Source: Agapanthus africanus (taxonomy: Eukaryota > Streptophyta > Magnoliopsida > Asparagales > Amaryllidaceae). Taken from it: DNA of 64,000 nucleotides. Both the position numbers and the translations under genes were made by a program. Positions 37,068-50,306 of this stretch are shown piece after piece. Within the stretch, counting starts at the first letter, position 1. Each line of letters begins with the position of its first letter. Under the pieces are notes generated by a model, which made no database searches, had not been told where the DNA came from, and saw only the letters and a program-made list of their open reading frames with translations. The stretch spans positions 335,740,583 to 335,804,582 of the forward strand of contig CM057337.1 of NCBI GenBank assembly GCA_030015575.1. The letters are read 5' to 3'.

Positions 37068-39106
37068 CGTAAGTCCACGTTGCCCACCCCGGTGCTTGCG
37101 GGGAGGCGGAAACGTTATGAAAAATCGGATTTTTACAACACTAGGAAACATGGACTAACAAAAGAAGGATATTTGCTAAACAAAACTAACTAACAAAGCT
37201 AAAAGAGTTAGCTACTCAGAAAGGGGGTTATACCTAGGTCTTCAAGTCCTTCTCTTCTTGCTCCTTGGAGTGAAAGAACGGATCGTCTCGTCGCCTTCTC
37301 TTGCCGAAGAAAGATCCACCCGAGGGCCTCTACCTTTGGCTCCAACTTCAAACTAGAAGTAACTAAGGTGCTTGGTGTGCTAAACCTAGGACCTTAGAAA
37401 GAGTAGAGAGTATTTTCGAGGGATTTATCTCAAGCTCAAAAGGTTCTCAACTCATGAGAGGGGAGAGCTAGAGAGAGAAAGAGGAGGAGAGAGAATGAGA
37501 ATGATAGAATGAGGATATTTTGCAACCATCCTCACATATGTGTGAATTATGATAATTAAAAATTAACTAAAGATAATTGTGATGGTTAAGTTGAAGTGAC
37601 CATTATCATTTCATATTAATGAATTTTGCTAGAATCAAAGAGCATCTTTCAAGTGAAATGATGATGGTCAATTTGTCAATTTGGGTCAATAAGTCAACCA
37701 TAGTCAAATGGTCAATAACCCTAACCATAACATAATTATAATTAATTAATATTAATAATCACAATTCACACATACACATTAGGGTTAAGAAAAAGACAAT
37801 GGTCATTAACCCTAATGAAAATCCTCTGCCTCTGTCTCAGTCAACTGTGCATACACACCCGCATCCGTGTTCCGAGGAACACGAATACAATGAGATAAAA
37901 CCAATCCCAAATCATATACTAGGATCCGGCTTAAACCAAAGCCCGCTAGTATAAGCTGTCCGGACACAAAACGTGCACAAGTGCGCGGGTGTGAACGAAC
38001 CCTGTCGCAAAACCATGCGACCTCTACTGATTTTGCCTAAAGGCGAATAACCCTCTGTGTGGGACTCTAAAGACTCGACACTACGCTGGCAGTGGGTTTA
38101 ACCACAGACCGCAAGCGGCACTAGCTGTACGTAACGGTCCCCAGGTAGATGCCGATAAGAAGACTGACAGGGTGAACCCATCTGAACTCCTACTGAGCCT
38201 GAATGTGACAGTCTCCGTACAGTCCGGTCTGTTCGTCTGATAACATTGCATGGCGGGCATAGAGGAGTGGTAAACGTCAGTCCCCTAATAGCGGTACAAG
38301 TCGTGTCGGAGTGTAGCCCAGAACACCCTGAGATAACACTGGAAACCTACCAGTATAGCTCGCTTGCCCTGGCCAGGGACTACTTGTGTAATGGCTCTCC
38401 TGGACACAGCGCGATGTCAACCCCCAATACTGGGAGAGACGAATCCTGTCTAACCGTCACTGCCTCCAAGTGCTTCGGGACTGCACCCAACTACTACCTG
38501 TTTGCACGACTCCTTTGAGCCGTGGTAGGGTAGTAATCAAAGTACAGTGGGAACGCACTCGAGGCAAAGTGACAGTGTCAAGTCAGCGGACTAAGCTGTA
38601 CTCATGTCACCTGGGAACTGATAACTGACGATAGGTATAATACCAACCAACAGTTCCCAACGAGTCCTGTCCAGTGTACTCGTAACCTAACGAGCACCCG
38701 CATACTATCTCAAGTACGACGTACTGACGGCTGTGGGAGAGACCGTCTCCCGTGCTGGGATGAGAAGCGCATACGCTAGTCTACTCCGGAGTATCGATGC
38801 CCTGTCTCTATAATCCCATGACCAGGGACGTGTATATATAAGGATATGCTTGTTGATTACCCAGCCCCCACGAGTGTGACTGCCATCACAACGCTGGTAA
38901 TCAAGCAAAGATCCTAAGGGCTCCACTAATGCGTATAGGTGATACAAAAAAGAAACACATGTACACATTAAAGCAGAGACAAACCAAGTAGCATACTACC
39001 ATTTCGAGCAAGATTGTCTATACAACTGTGAATATACCAAGCTTCCATCAAGTAATATACATACTAGTATGATAAGGTAATGGCCTCTACGGCATATACA
39101 CTAACA
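37068..39106 (-). mobile_element. Right (5') LTR of element F (group II)
   Basis: LTR of 2,039 bp. The first base is mutated (CGTAAG instead of TGTAAG); it ends ...CATATACACTAACA. It holds six W-box cores at 37667-37715 and the U3 dyad GGGAACTG / CAGTTCCC (38613-38620, 38651-38658). The duplication CTATC follows at 39107-39111. Confidence 0.93.
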
Positions 39107-40035
39107 CTATCTAGTAAGGTTACCCGGCGAGTATCCATGTACACTACGTAATTGCGACGAATTTTTGATCCGCATCAAAATTCCGTGGCAACCGATCAAA
39201 TGAGACTAAACTGCTAGATTTATAAAATTCAAACTAGTTATCTCATAACTAAGTATGGGGATTCCAAATATTATATCACAGTCACAGATAGCTAGATGAA
39301 ATTAAACTTTTCAATCGAATGAACAAACACCCAAAATTTCCCGAAAAGCTCAACACTTGAGTGGAGTTCAAAAAGTACCCGGAACATGCACAGCTCCTAT
39401 GAACCATCCGTTGAAGGGCCGACCCATGCCTCACTCATGTCACCACGGAACTGCCGCAAACCATAGGGTATGACCGCGGTTCCGCGATCCAAAAAGACGA
39501 GTTTGGGTATCGTTCTTCTAGAGGGTCCACAGAATCGCTCGTAAGATTTTCTGAAGATTTTAAACTCGAAAAAAATCCAACTCTTGAAAATTTCCAGTGA
39601 GGGAAAAATATAGGTTATCGATATCCGTTCGAACTTTTTAATATCATCTGAATAACCCAAATAAGTGTTAGAATTACGATTACAAAACACTCCAAATTGC
39701 CTTTGCAGAAAGTTAAAATCACATGCAAATTTGGCAAAAACTAGCAACACCTGAAACACCAAAACCCAGATCCTGGAACACTGAAAAAATTTGAAGCCAG
39801 GATTCAACTACAGGGCCGGCCTGCTCGGTTTTTCCCTTCATGTGCTCGGCCAAAATCCGAGGAAACCCCTACAAATTTTCTTTGTGTTCATGTCATATCT
39901 CATATAACATTCTGCAGTTTCTAAAAAAATTTTTAGAGACCATTTAAAATTCGACAGAAACTTGATTTCGATGTTTCAAGTTACGGAGTAGTTTCGGTTT
40001 CATAATCTAACAAATATCGTTTATATCTCTAGTTT
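39107..40035 (-). other. Untranslated leader of element C, PBS-proximal part
   Basis: Rest of C's leader after F, colinear with G's leader from about 18582 to 19420. It has GGCCGGCC at 39814-39821, 215 nt from the PBS, and a hairpin of the GGAACTGC...GCGGTTCC type at about 39448-39488 corresponding to G's second hairpin. The 136-codon open frame here is not conserved and not considered a gene. Confidence 0.8.
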
Positions 40036-40048
40036 GGCTCTGATACCA
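40036..40048 (-). other. Primer-binding site of element C
   Basis: Reverse complement of TGGTATCAGAGCC, one base from the 5' LTR. Confidence 0.92.
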
Positions 40049-40049
40049 C

Positions 40050-41728
40050 TGTAGGTTTACGTAGCAAGGCAGCAAGGTTTCGGGAGGCATCGTCCATGCC
40101 GTTTTCAAATTTTCCCCAAACTAAAGAACCCTAACTATAGAATCTTAACTTGAAATTTAAACAAACTAACATGTTAACATCTTATCATCTAAGTGAATGC
40201 GGAATACAACCTTTGTATATTGTTCCTTCACTTCAAATGCTCCGTGTAGAAGTCCCTTCACTGAGAGTAATGATCTCTCGAACTCTTGAGAGGCTCCACA
40301 AGGTGAAAGATGCAAACTTGCTCGAAGTCTTCGAGGACGAAGATGATCTACGTCGAGGAGACTCAAGCTCATGCTACCTCTTCACTAATATGTGAATTAG
40401 TGAAGCAAACATCCTAAACAAAATGGCTAATAGTAGAGGATGATGAAGTAGGAATTGGGCTCTCTTTAGATTTCTTTTTCTCACAATATTTCATCACTTA
40501 GAAAAAAGCTAGCAAGCTTTTTCTCATGAGGAAGAAGAAGCTCGAGTGAATAACAGAATGAACTCATGAGGTGAGAAAATGAACCATGGGTGAGTTAGTG
40601 TCATACACTAACCCATGTAGAGACTTAACTAGGGCTAGGGTTAATGGTTAGGTTAATAAATATCTACAAGTGAAACAAAAAGAGTGGACTTGGTCAATGT
40701 TTCCACAATCTTCTACAAGCTTGTAGCCATGACAAAAATCCATCTATTTTTGAATTACTTAGATAAATATAAACCCTACATTATCCAAACTATAGTGTAA
40801 GTCTTATACACCCATAAAGCATGTGGCATCTAGCATGACACAATAAAATGTACATTAATAAATATCACATATATACTATATGCACACAAGTGAGAAAAAG
40901 AATACTTAGTGAGCAAATATTAATTAATGTAAGTTAATATATCAAATATATAATTATACATTAAATTATCAAATCAACACTTGACTTAATAATTCGGCTA
41001 TATCACATACAACCGACTAATATCATATGAATCAACTTATCGAATCAACACTTGATCCGATAACCCGGCTATATTACATATAACCGACCGATATCACATA
41101 TCGCGAGAATAGAATGCGGTATCACATACACGCACTAATCTCGGTCCGGCACATATCACATAGGTGCTCCTACTTCGTTTTGCATGAACCGGGAAACCTC
41201 TGTGTAGGACTCTAATGACTTGTCAATACGCCGGCAGTAGGTGATGATCATATTAAACACCCACAAGACGCAAGTGGTCTGCTAAACGTAACGGCCACCC
41301 GGGTATTAAGCGATCAGAAGATCAACAAGCAAGACTGCTCATACTCCTGCGAATCCAATCAGTAACACTAACGTAAAGTCCGGTCTCTTCGTTAGATATG
41401 TCGCATATCACAGCCTGGGGGTGGTATAACGTCCGACCCCAATATCCTGATAAGTCATGCCGATGCAGGTCCATAACGGTTCAAGAATCTACTGATAACT
41501 CTTACCAGTAAATCTCAGCAACCCTGGCCAGGGATTTCATGTTATGGCCAATCGACCATAGCGCAACATCAATCCCCAATACCGGGAGAGACGAAATCCC
41601 CTCCTATCGCTCATTGCCTCCATGTGACCCGAGACTGTACCGAAAAACTGCCTTTTTGCACGATCTTTCACCGTGGTATGGTGAAAATCAAAGCACAGTG
41701 GGAATCACACAAGACTCTATGACGATCT
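40050..41728 (-). mobile_element. Right (5') LTR of element C, cut by D
   Basis: First 1,679 bp of C's 5' LTR, TGTAGGTTTACG..., aligning with 7976 onward. It stops at 41728 where D begins, in the block ...GACGATCT that continues in the left LTR at about 9655. The remaining 0.5 kb is beyond the right edge of the window. Confidence 0.9.
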
Positions 41729-42544
41729 TGTAAGTCTATATCACGCACCCCACGTGTTCGCGTGGAGGCAGAATATATGAAAAACAATTATCAAAGCTTC
41801 GTAACACGGACTTGAGCACACGAATTGTGTCTAAACCATTACTAGCAAACTATGAGAGGTTTAACTACTCTGATTCAAAGTTATACCTCATGTTACTTGT
41901 CCTTCGGGTCTTCATTGCTGTCCTTCACACCTCGTCGGCTCTATGGAACATGGGTACCTCAACAGCCTCCTTGAGTCAAAGACGATCCACCCGAGAGTTT
42001 ATAACCCGAGATCTTATCTCGAATCTGAGATAACTACGGCTTCTAGTTTGCTAATCTAGAAGTCCTAGAGGGTGTAGAGTATTTAGATGGATTACTTAGT
42101 CACTTTAAACCCTAGGATTCTCAACTCATGAGAGCTTTTAGGGTTTGAGAAAGAAGATGAAGACTTGAGGAGAGAGAAGTGTTTTGTGATAATGAATGAA
42201 CTATTCTCATTTGTGAAAATCATGAAGTATAATAATATCAACAAAATAAATATCTAGCTAATATTCATCATGCTTCATTTAATTCACAAGGTGATTCATC
42301 TAATGAGTCACCTAATGAGTCATGGATCATTTAATGAAACTACACCTCATCTTCTCCACCTCATTTAGTTTAAATCTAAAAAGAAATAAACACAAATGAG
42401 TCACCTCCTTCTAGAAGCTTCCCAACAAATTACGAGACTGCCCCTCCCATTCGTATTTCCGAAAAATATGGATAAACTGAGACTGAATAAATCCATCTGT
42501 ATAATACAAGGATCCGATTTAAACCAAAGCCCACTAGTATTATC
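41729..42544 (-). mobile_element. LTR of copia element D (group III), cut by E
   Basis: Begins TGTAAGTCTATATCACGCACCCC and aligns, in reverse complement, with the end of E's 5' LTR (about 43700-44458 plus 54289-54330). The left target duplication would be GATCT (41724-41728); the right is off-window. Three TGAGTCA sites lie at 42304-42403. Whether D is a solo LTR or a full element cannot be told. With E it forms a long inverted repeat. Confidence 0.85.
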
Positions 42545-44458
42545 TGTTAGTGTATATGCCTTAGAGGCCATTATTGTATCATACTTGCATGTATATTACT
42601 TAATGGAAGCTTGGGATATTCACATTTGTATATACAGTCTTGCTAAACATGGTAGTATGCTACTTGGTTTGTGTCTACTTTAATATGTACATATGTTTCT
42701 TGTAACGTATCACTTATACATATTAGTAGAGCCCATAGGTTCTTTGCTTGATTACCAGCGTTGTGATGGCAATAACACTAGTGGGGGTTGGGTAGTCTAT
42801 AAGCAACATCCTATACTTGTCCCTAGTCGTAGGATTATCGAGACAGGGCATCGATACTCCAGAGTAGACTAGTGTGTACGCTTCTCATCCCAGTTGGGGA
42901 GATGGTCTGTCCCATAGCCATCAGTATGTCGTACTGGAGATAGTATATAGGTGCTCGTTAGGTTACGGGTACACCGGACAGGACTCGCAGGAGAACTGAC
43001 TGGATGGTATTATACCTAACGTCAGATAGCAGTTCTCAGGTGACATGTGTGCAGGTTGTCTGTTGACTTAGGGTCGTCATTTGTCTTGTATGAGTTCCCA
43101 CTGTGCTTTGATTACTACCCTACCACGGCTCAAAGGAGTCGTGCAAACAGGTTTTAGTTGGGTACAGTCCCGAGTCATATGGAGGCAGTGAGCGACTGTT
43201 AGGGATTCGTCTCTCCCGGTATAGGGAGTTGATATCGCACTATGATTGGTTGGTCATTACCATAAGTCCCTGGCCAGGGCTGATGGAGAATTACTGGTGG
43301 ACTGATCAGTAGATTCTCAATTGGTCATGAGCCATACCGGCACGACTTGTACGGTTATTAGGGTCTGACGTTCTCCACCTCCCTAGACCATACATGCGAT
43401 ACTCTTAGACGAACAGACCGGACTGCGCGGATATTGTCACGGACAGGCTCAGAAGGAGTTCAGATGGTTTCCTCATCGACCTTCTTATCGACATCTACCT
43501 GGGGACCGTTACGTACAGCTAGTGCCACTTGCGGTCTGTGGTTAAACCCACTGCCAGCGTAGTGTCGAGTCTTTAGAGTCCCACACAGAGAGATTCCCTG
43601 CTCCAGGCGAAACGATATAGAGGTCGTATGGTTTTACGACAAGGGTTCGGACACGTACGTGTGTTTACGCACGTACGACGTTCGGACAGTTTTTACTAGC
43701 CGGCTTTGGTTTAAGCCAGATTCTAGTATCGGATTATTGGATTTATATAGTCTAAAGTTTTTCCGTGTTTTCACGGATTGGAGGGGCGTTCTCGTAATTT
43801 TTCGGGAAGCTTCTAGAAGCATGGTGACTTGGAGGGTAAGGTGGCATTAGCATTAATTGATTTTGTGACTCATGAGATGAATCATTCAAGTGAGTTAATG
43901 AAGCATTTATTGCTTAATGACTCACTTGATGATTCATTGCACATATTTAATGAAGCATGATGATAATGCATTTGAATTATTCATTTGATAATTCTTTATG
44001 CTTCATAATATATTAGAAGTGAGAAACAATTTCAATTCATTCTTATCATCACCTTCTCTCTCCTCAAGCTCTCTCATTCTTGAAACCCTAACCCTAACCT
44101 CTCATGTGTTGAGATCAATGGTTAGCTAGACTAATACATCCATAATCTCACTCTATATCCCCTAGGTAGCTTAGATTAGCACTTTGAGCAACCTAGTTAT
44201 CTCAAGTTAGAGATCAAGCTTGGCGTAGGAGCTCTCGGGTGGATCTTCTTTGACTCGAGGAGGCCATTGAGGTGTCGATGTTCCAAAGAGCCTACGAGGA
44301 ATGGAGGACAGCGATGAAGGCCCGAAGGACAAGTAACATGAGGTATAACTTCGAATCCGAATAGTTAAATCTCTCGTAGTTTGCTAGTAACGGTTTATAC
44401 ACGATTCATGCGCTCAAGTCCGTGTTACGAAGCTTTGATAATCGTTTTTGATATATTC
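42545..44458 (+). mobile_element. 5' LTR of element E, first part (group III)
   Basis: TGTTAGTGTATATGCC... with U3 dyad GAGAACTG / CAGTTCTC (42991-42998, 43030-43037) around GGTATTATACC, the TATCGA-N9-TCGATA repeat near 42838, CCCTGGCCAGGG near 43268, and TGACTCA at 43866-43872 and 43918-43924. H is inserted 42 bp before the LTR end; 44454-44458 (TATTC) is H's left duplication. Confidence 0.92.
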
Positions 44459-46350
44459 TGTAAGTCGATGTACAACACCCCACGAGTTGCGGGGAGGCGG
44501 AAAATTGAAAAACGATCTTGTTCTTTGCATAAACATCGACTAACCGAGAATCTTTGCTAAACGATAACTAACAAGAATCATAGAAGTTGTTAACTACTAT
44601 GAGAAGTGATTATACCTAATGAACCGTGTCCTTCTCCTTTTCGTTATCCACCTCCTCCTCGGCCTTCTCCACATAATAGACGATCCACCCGAGAGCTATA
44701 CTTCAAGCTTCACCTCTAACTTGAGGTAACTAGGTTTCTTAAAGTGCTAATCTAAGTAACCTAGGTGATATAGAGTTGGATTATGGATTGATTAGTCTAT
44801 TCTAATCCTTGATCTTAACACATGAGAGGGGAAGATTAGGGTTTGAAGAGAGAAAGCTTGAGGAGAGAGAAGGTGAGCATTAGAATGAGAAGAGATAATG
44901 AACTCATTTGAATATATGAAGCATAATGTTTTATGAAATAAATAAATTAAATCATTTAACAACCATGCTTCATTCATTCATATGAGTGATTCATCTCATG
45001 AGTTATTAGATCAATAAATGATGCATTAACACCATGGATGAATCACACAAATAAGTCATTAACACAATAAATGCAAATGCCACCTAAACCCTCAAGTCAC
45101 CATCCTTCTAAAAGCTTCCCGCGAAATTACGAGAACGCCCCTCCAATCCATGAAAACACGGAAAAACTTTAGACTGTATAAATCCAATAACTCGATACTA
45201 GAAACTGGCTTAAACCAAAGCCGGCTAGTAAAAACTGTCCGAATGTCGTATGTGCATAAACACACGTATGCGTCCGAACCCTTGTCGTAAAACCATACGA
45301 CCTCTATATCGTTTCTCCTGGAGTAGGGAAACTCTCTGTGTTGGACTCTAAAGACACGACTACTACGCTGGCAGTGGTTTTAACCACAGACCGCAAGCGG
45401 CACTAGCTGTACGTAACGGTCCCCAGGTAGATGTCGATAAGAAGGCCGATGAGGAAACCCATCCGAACTGCTACTGAGCCTGATGTGACAATCTCCGTAC
45501 AGTCCGGTCTGTTCATCTAAGACTATCGCATATCGGGCCTATGGGGCGGCAAGCGTCAGTCCTCCTAATAGCGGTATAAGTCGTGTCGGAGTGAAGCCCA
45601 TTACACTCTAAGAAACTACTGGAACCTACCAGTAAATCTCGCTTACCTTGGCCAGGGACTTTGCGTAATGGCTCTCTGACACAGCGCGATATCAACTCCC
45701 AATACCGGGAGAGACGAATCCTGTCTAACCGCCACTGCCTCCAAGTGCTCGGGACTGCACCCAACTGCTACCTGTTTGCATGACTCCTTTGAGCCGTGGT
45801 AGGGTAGCAATCTAAGAACAGTGGGACACGCTCGAGGCGAAGTAGCAGTGACAAGTCTGCGGACTATGCTGTACTCATGTAACCTGGGAACTGTTAACTG
45901 ATGACTGGTATAAAACCAACCAACAGTTCCCTGCGAGTCCTGTCCGGTGTACCCGTAACCCAACGAGCACCTGCATACTATCTCCAGTATGACGTACTGA
46001 CGACTGTGGGATAGACCATCTCCCCAACTGGGATGAGAAGCGTACACACTAGTCTACTCCGGAGTATCGATGCCCTGTCTCGATAATCCTACGACTAGGG
46101 ACCTGAAAAAGGATATGCTTGTAGACTACCCAGCCCCCACTAGTGTGACTGCCATCACAACGCTGGTAGTCAAGCAAGATCCTAAGAGCTCTATCAATAC
46201 GTATACTCACATATTAAGATAGAAAAAACCATGTAGCATACTACCATGTTTACCAAGACTGTTATATAACTGTGAATATCCCAAGCTTCCATTAAGTAAT
46301 ATATAAGCTAGTATGATGCAATAATGGCCCCTAGGGTATATATACTAACA
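44459..46350 (-). mobile_element. Left (3') LTR of element H
   Basis: TGTAAGTCGATG... to ...TATACTAACA. U3 dyad GGGAACTGTT / AACAGTTCCC (45886-45895, 45922-45931), perfect over 10 bp. Confidence 0.94.
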
Positions 46351-46364
46351 ATCTCCCACTTGCA
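46351..46364 (-). other. Polypurine tract of element H
   Basis: Reverse complement of TGCAAGTGGGAGAT, filling the gap between the pol stop and the LTR. Confidence 0.9.
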
Positions 46365-49300
46365 CTAGGGCCATGTACTGGCATATCGAAGACCGATGAT
46401 CTCGTGTAGCTTCTCGAACTGAATCTGAGATAGGGCCTTCGTGAATGGATCAGCAATGTTCTCTTCAGTTGCAACTCTCCTGACCTCGATCTCCCAACGA
46501 TCAATGATCTCCTTGATCAGGTGATACCACCTTAAGATGTGTCTGGACTTCTGATGGGACCTGGGTTCCTTCGCTAAAGTTATAGCTCCGTTGTTGTCGC
46601 AACACAGAGGTATTGGATCAACAATGGTAGGAACCACCTGAAGTTCTGTTAGGAACTTCTTCATCCAGACCGCTTCTTTTGCGACATCGCAAGCAGCAAT
46701 ATAATCCGCTTCCATAGTCGAGTCAGCAACGGTGTCCTGCTTGGAACTCTTCCAGCACACCGCCCCTCTATTGAGGGTAAAGACATAACCTGACATGGAC
46801 TTGGAATCGTCCTTATCACTCTGGAAGCCGGAATCAGCAATGGCCTCCATCTTGAGGTCTTTTCCGCCATAAACCAAGAACATCTCCTTAGTCCTTCTCA
46901 GGTACTTGAGAATGTTCTTTACTGCTATCAAGTGCTTCTCCCCTGGGTCTGACTGATACCGGCTTATCACGCTCAGTGCGTAAGCTACATCTGGTCTGGT
47001 GCACAACATCTCATACATTATAGAGCCTACCGCAGAAGCGTAGGGTATAATAGACATGTGTTCCCTTTCCAAATCAGTCTTGGGAGACATCTCTTTGGAG
47101 AGGGTGATTCCGTGACAAGTCGGTAGATTACCGCGCTTAGAATCTTCCATACTGAATCTTTTCAGTATAGTGTTGATATACCTGGACTGCGAAAGTCCCA
47201 ACATCCTCTTGGATCTATCACGATAGATCCGGATCCCCAGAATGTAAGAGGCATCACCCAGGTCTTTTATGGAGAACCTGTGTGACAAGAATCCTTTGAC
47301 AGATTGTAGCATAGGAATGTCATTTCCTATCAATAGAATGTCATCCACGTACAAGACGAGGAATACGACAGTTCTTGCTACAACTTTACTATATATACAT
47401 GGTTCATCTGGATTTTTGATAAAGTCATATTCTTTGACCGTTTCATCAAAACAGATGTTCCAACTCCGCGATGCCTCTTTTAGTCCATAAATGGACTTAA
47501 GCAACTTGCATTCTTTCCCGCTGCTCCCACTCTGATTGAAACCCTCTGGCTGATCCATATAGACGCACTCTTCTAAATTACCATTCAGAAAAGCCGTCTT
47601 TACGTCCATCTGCCAAATTTCATAATCATGGAAGGCAGCAATAGCAAGAAGGACCCGAATGGATTTGAGCATAGCCACTGGAGAAAAAGTTTTGTCATAG
47701 TCCAAACCAGGTCTTTGACGAAAACCCTTTGCAACAAGTCTAGCCTTATAGGTTTCCACCTGTCCATCTACACCAATCTTTTTCTTGAAGATCCATTTGC
47801 ATCCTATGGGTTTTACCACATCTGGAGCAAAGTCCAAAGTCCATACTTTGTTGGTGTACATGGACTCCATTTCGGTCCATATTGCATCTAGCCATCGTAC
47901 CGAGTCGCCGCTCTGGATGGCCTGCTGGAAGCTAGTAGGTTCATCATCAACGATGATGCAATCCTCTCTATCCCCATCTATGAGAATACCGTAGTATCTC
48001 TCAGGCGGATGAGACGGCCTACTACTCCTGCGGAGGGATGCGGGAATGTCCTGTTCTTCTTGAACTACTGGTTCTACCAAACTTTCAGTAGTAGTTTGTG
48101 GTTCTTGAATTCTTCCAGTTCTATTTCGCTCCCACTTGTATCCTTTTCTAAAACCTGCTGTTCTAGAAAATGGGAATTACGAGAAACAAAAAACCTTTTG
48201 TTCCTCTGCGTAATAAAATAGATACCCCTTGTAGTTCTTTGGATATCCCACAAACTTACACTGTACTGATCGCGCCTCGAGCTTGTCCACATGCTGCTTT
48301 TTAACAAAAGCCGGACATCCCCATATCTTTATATGCTGAAGATGGGGTTTCTTCCCACTCCACATCTGATATGGAGTGGTAGGCACAGTCTTGGTAGGAG
48401 TCCTGTTCAGAAGATATGTTGTTGTTTCTATCGCATAACCCCAGAAAGATCGCGGTAACTCAGCATAACTCATCACGGAACGTACCATATCCAATAGGGT
48501 TCGATTCCGTCTCTCCGATACACCGTTATGTTGTGGAGTGTATGGAGGAGTAAGCTGAGAGAGAATTCCTATCTCTTTTAGGTAATCTAGGAACTCGGCA
48601 CTTCAGTATTCACCACATCGATCAGATCCTAGTGTCTTGATACTTTTACCGGTTTGGTTTTCTACTTCATTCTTATACTCTTGGAATTTCTCAAATGCCT
48701 CGGATTTATGTTTCATCAGATAAATGAATCCGTACCTTGAGTAATCATCCGTAAAAGTAATGAAATAGGAAAAACCACCTCTTGCATGTGTAGACATTGG
48801 ACCACATACATCGCTGTGTATGAGTCCTAAGAGCTCGCTCGCTCTTACTCCATATCCAGTGAATGGAGTCTTTGTCATCTTTCCTTTGAGACATGATTCA
48901 CAAGTGGGATAAGTTTGATATTCGAACGAATCCAAATATCCTTCTCTATGTAACTTAGTTAACCTTGTCTCATTGATGTGACCTAGTCTACAATGCCATA
49001 AGAAAGCTTTATTTAAATCTGGAGACTTTCTTTTTAGTGTGTTCTGGACATTGAAAATCTGGAGTTGGTTTAAGACATATATACAGTTATTTAGTGTATC
49101 GAACCCAATCAAACCATGATTAAGGAGGATGTTAACAACATCACTTACAAACGTGAAATCATAACCTTTATTTGATAACAAGGAAACTGATATGATATTA
49201 CACGTTAAGCTAGGTACATAAAAACAGTTATGTAAAACCAAAATGTGTCCACTTGTCAATCCCAGGTGATAATCCCCGACGGACACAGCTTCCACACTAG

Positions 49301-50306
49301 CTCCGTTAGCAACCTTTAGGGTCATATCACCTTCCTTCAGCACTCTACGGTTTCTCAGTGCCTGCAATGAATTGCATATATAAGATCCTGATCCGGTATC
49401 CAATACCCAGGAAGTAGAGTTGATTGACAAACAATTCTCAATTACAAACACACCTGAAGTCGAAACCACAGCTTACTTCGGTTCCTGGTTCTTGGTGTTC
49501 CACGCCTTGCAATCTTTCTTCCAGTGCCCTTTCCTATGACAATGGAAACACTCATCCTGGGCCACTACTGATACCGCAAACTTTTTCTTTCCCTTCGCTC
49601 CCACCTTACTAACACCTCCTCTAGGTCTTGTGGCGGCCTTCTTCTTCCTTCTTTTGGCCCTAGCCTTGGACCCGGAAGAAGAGGCACCGCTAACAAACAT
49701 AGCGGGTGTTTCCCTTGCCTTCTGCAAGGTGCCCTCTGCACTCCTCAACATGTTAAGGAGTTTCGGAAGTTCAACTTCTTTTCTTTGAATGTTGAAATTC
49801 AGAATAAACTGGGCGTAGGTGGAAGGAAGGGACTGGTGAATAAGGTCTGTATAGAGCTCATTATCTAAAGTCGTCCCAAGATCTGCGAGCTCTTCTATAT
49901 AGCCAATTATCTTTAGGACATGTTCTCCTACCGATGATCCGACGGCCAACCTCGCTCGAAACAAGTTCTTTGAGGTCTCGTATCTTGCTATACGAGATTG
50001 CTCTCTATAAAGTTCCTTTGTCTAGAGAAATATGGCATCTAGTTCCATATCCTCGTGCCTCCTCTGATGTTCATTGTTCATTAAGGCAAGCACGATGCAC
50101 TTGGCCTTCGCGCAATCATAATCCCAGGTTTTGCGGATTTCCTTATCCGCATTACTGGATTTGGGACCTGGGACTGCAGGTGCCATAGCGGTGAGGACGT
50201 ACCCCAATTTGTCATAGGTCAAAGCCATTTTGACATTCCGCAGCCAATCATTATAGTTTAGCCTTGTCAGTATATTTTTCTCTAAAAGTAACTTAAGTCC
50301 AGTCAT
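46365..50306 (-). pseudogene. Gag-Pol polyprotein pseudogene of element H
   Basis: From ATG 50306-50304 (MTGLKLLLEKN...) to TAG 46365-46367: 3,942 nt, about 1,313 codons. Domains in order: Gag with zinc knuckle CFHCHRKGHWKKDC near 49510-49551, protease WVLDTGSGSY near 49400, integrase zinc segment WHCRLGHIN...CESCLKGKM, integrase core (SDVCGPMST; SDRCGEY, with Gly to Cys), reverse transcriptase with YVDDILLIGND near 47340, RNase H (MEADYIAA, Glu to Asp; CDNNGAITLAKEP), ending SSTWP in the order ASTWP. Lesions: in-frame stops at 50022-50024, 49473-49475 and 48603-48605, and a pair of opposite frameshifts near 48190 and 48108. Reverse transcriptase to RNase H is one open stretch of 571 codons. 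Confidence 0.93.

Larger units (their letters stand above)
15275..39106 (-). mobile_element. Copia element F, complete, with G and S2 nested inside
   Basis: Whole element on the minus strand. Order on the plus strand: 3' LTR (15275-16338 plus 26959-27921), polypurine tract, gag-pol, leader, PBS, 5' LTR (37068-39106). The target duplication CTATC is perfect: 15270-15274 and 39107-39111. Without G (10,620 bp with its duplication) and S2 (3,139 bp) the element is about 10.07 kb. It sits in C's leader; joining the flanks gives continuous leader colinear with G's. Gag-Pol keeps one frame but has three in-frame stops and the S2 insertion, so it cannot move by itself. Confidence 0.93.

Noticed and set aside
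39397..39807. 136-codon minus-strand frame in C's leader
   Set aside because: Located between PBS and start codon of C; no counterpart frame in G's colinear leader.
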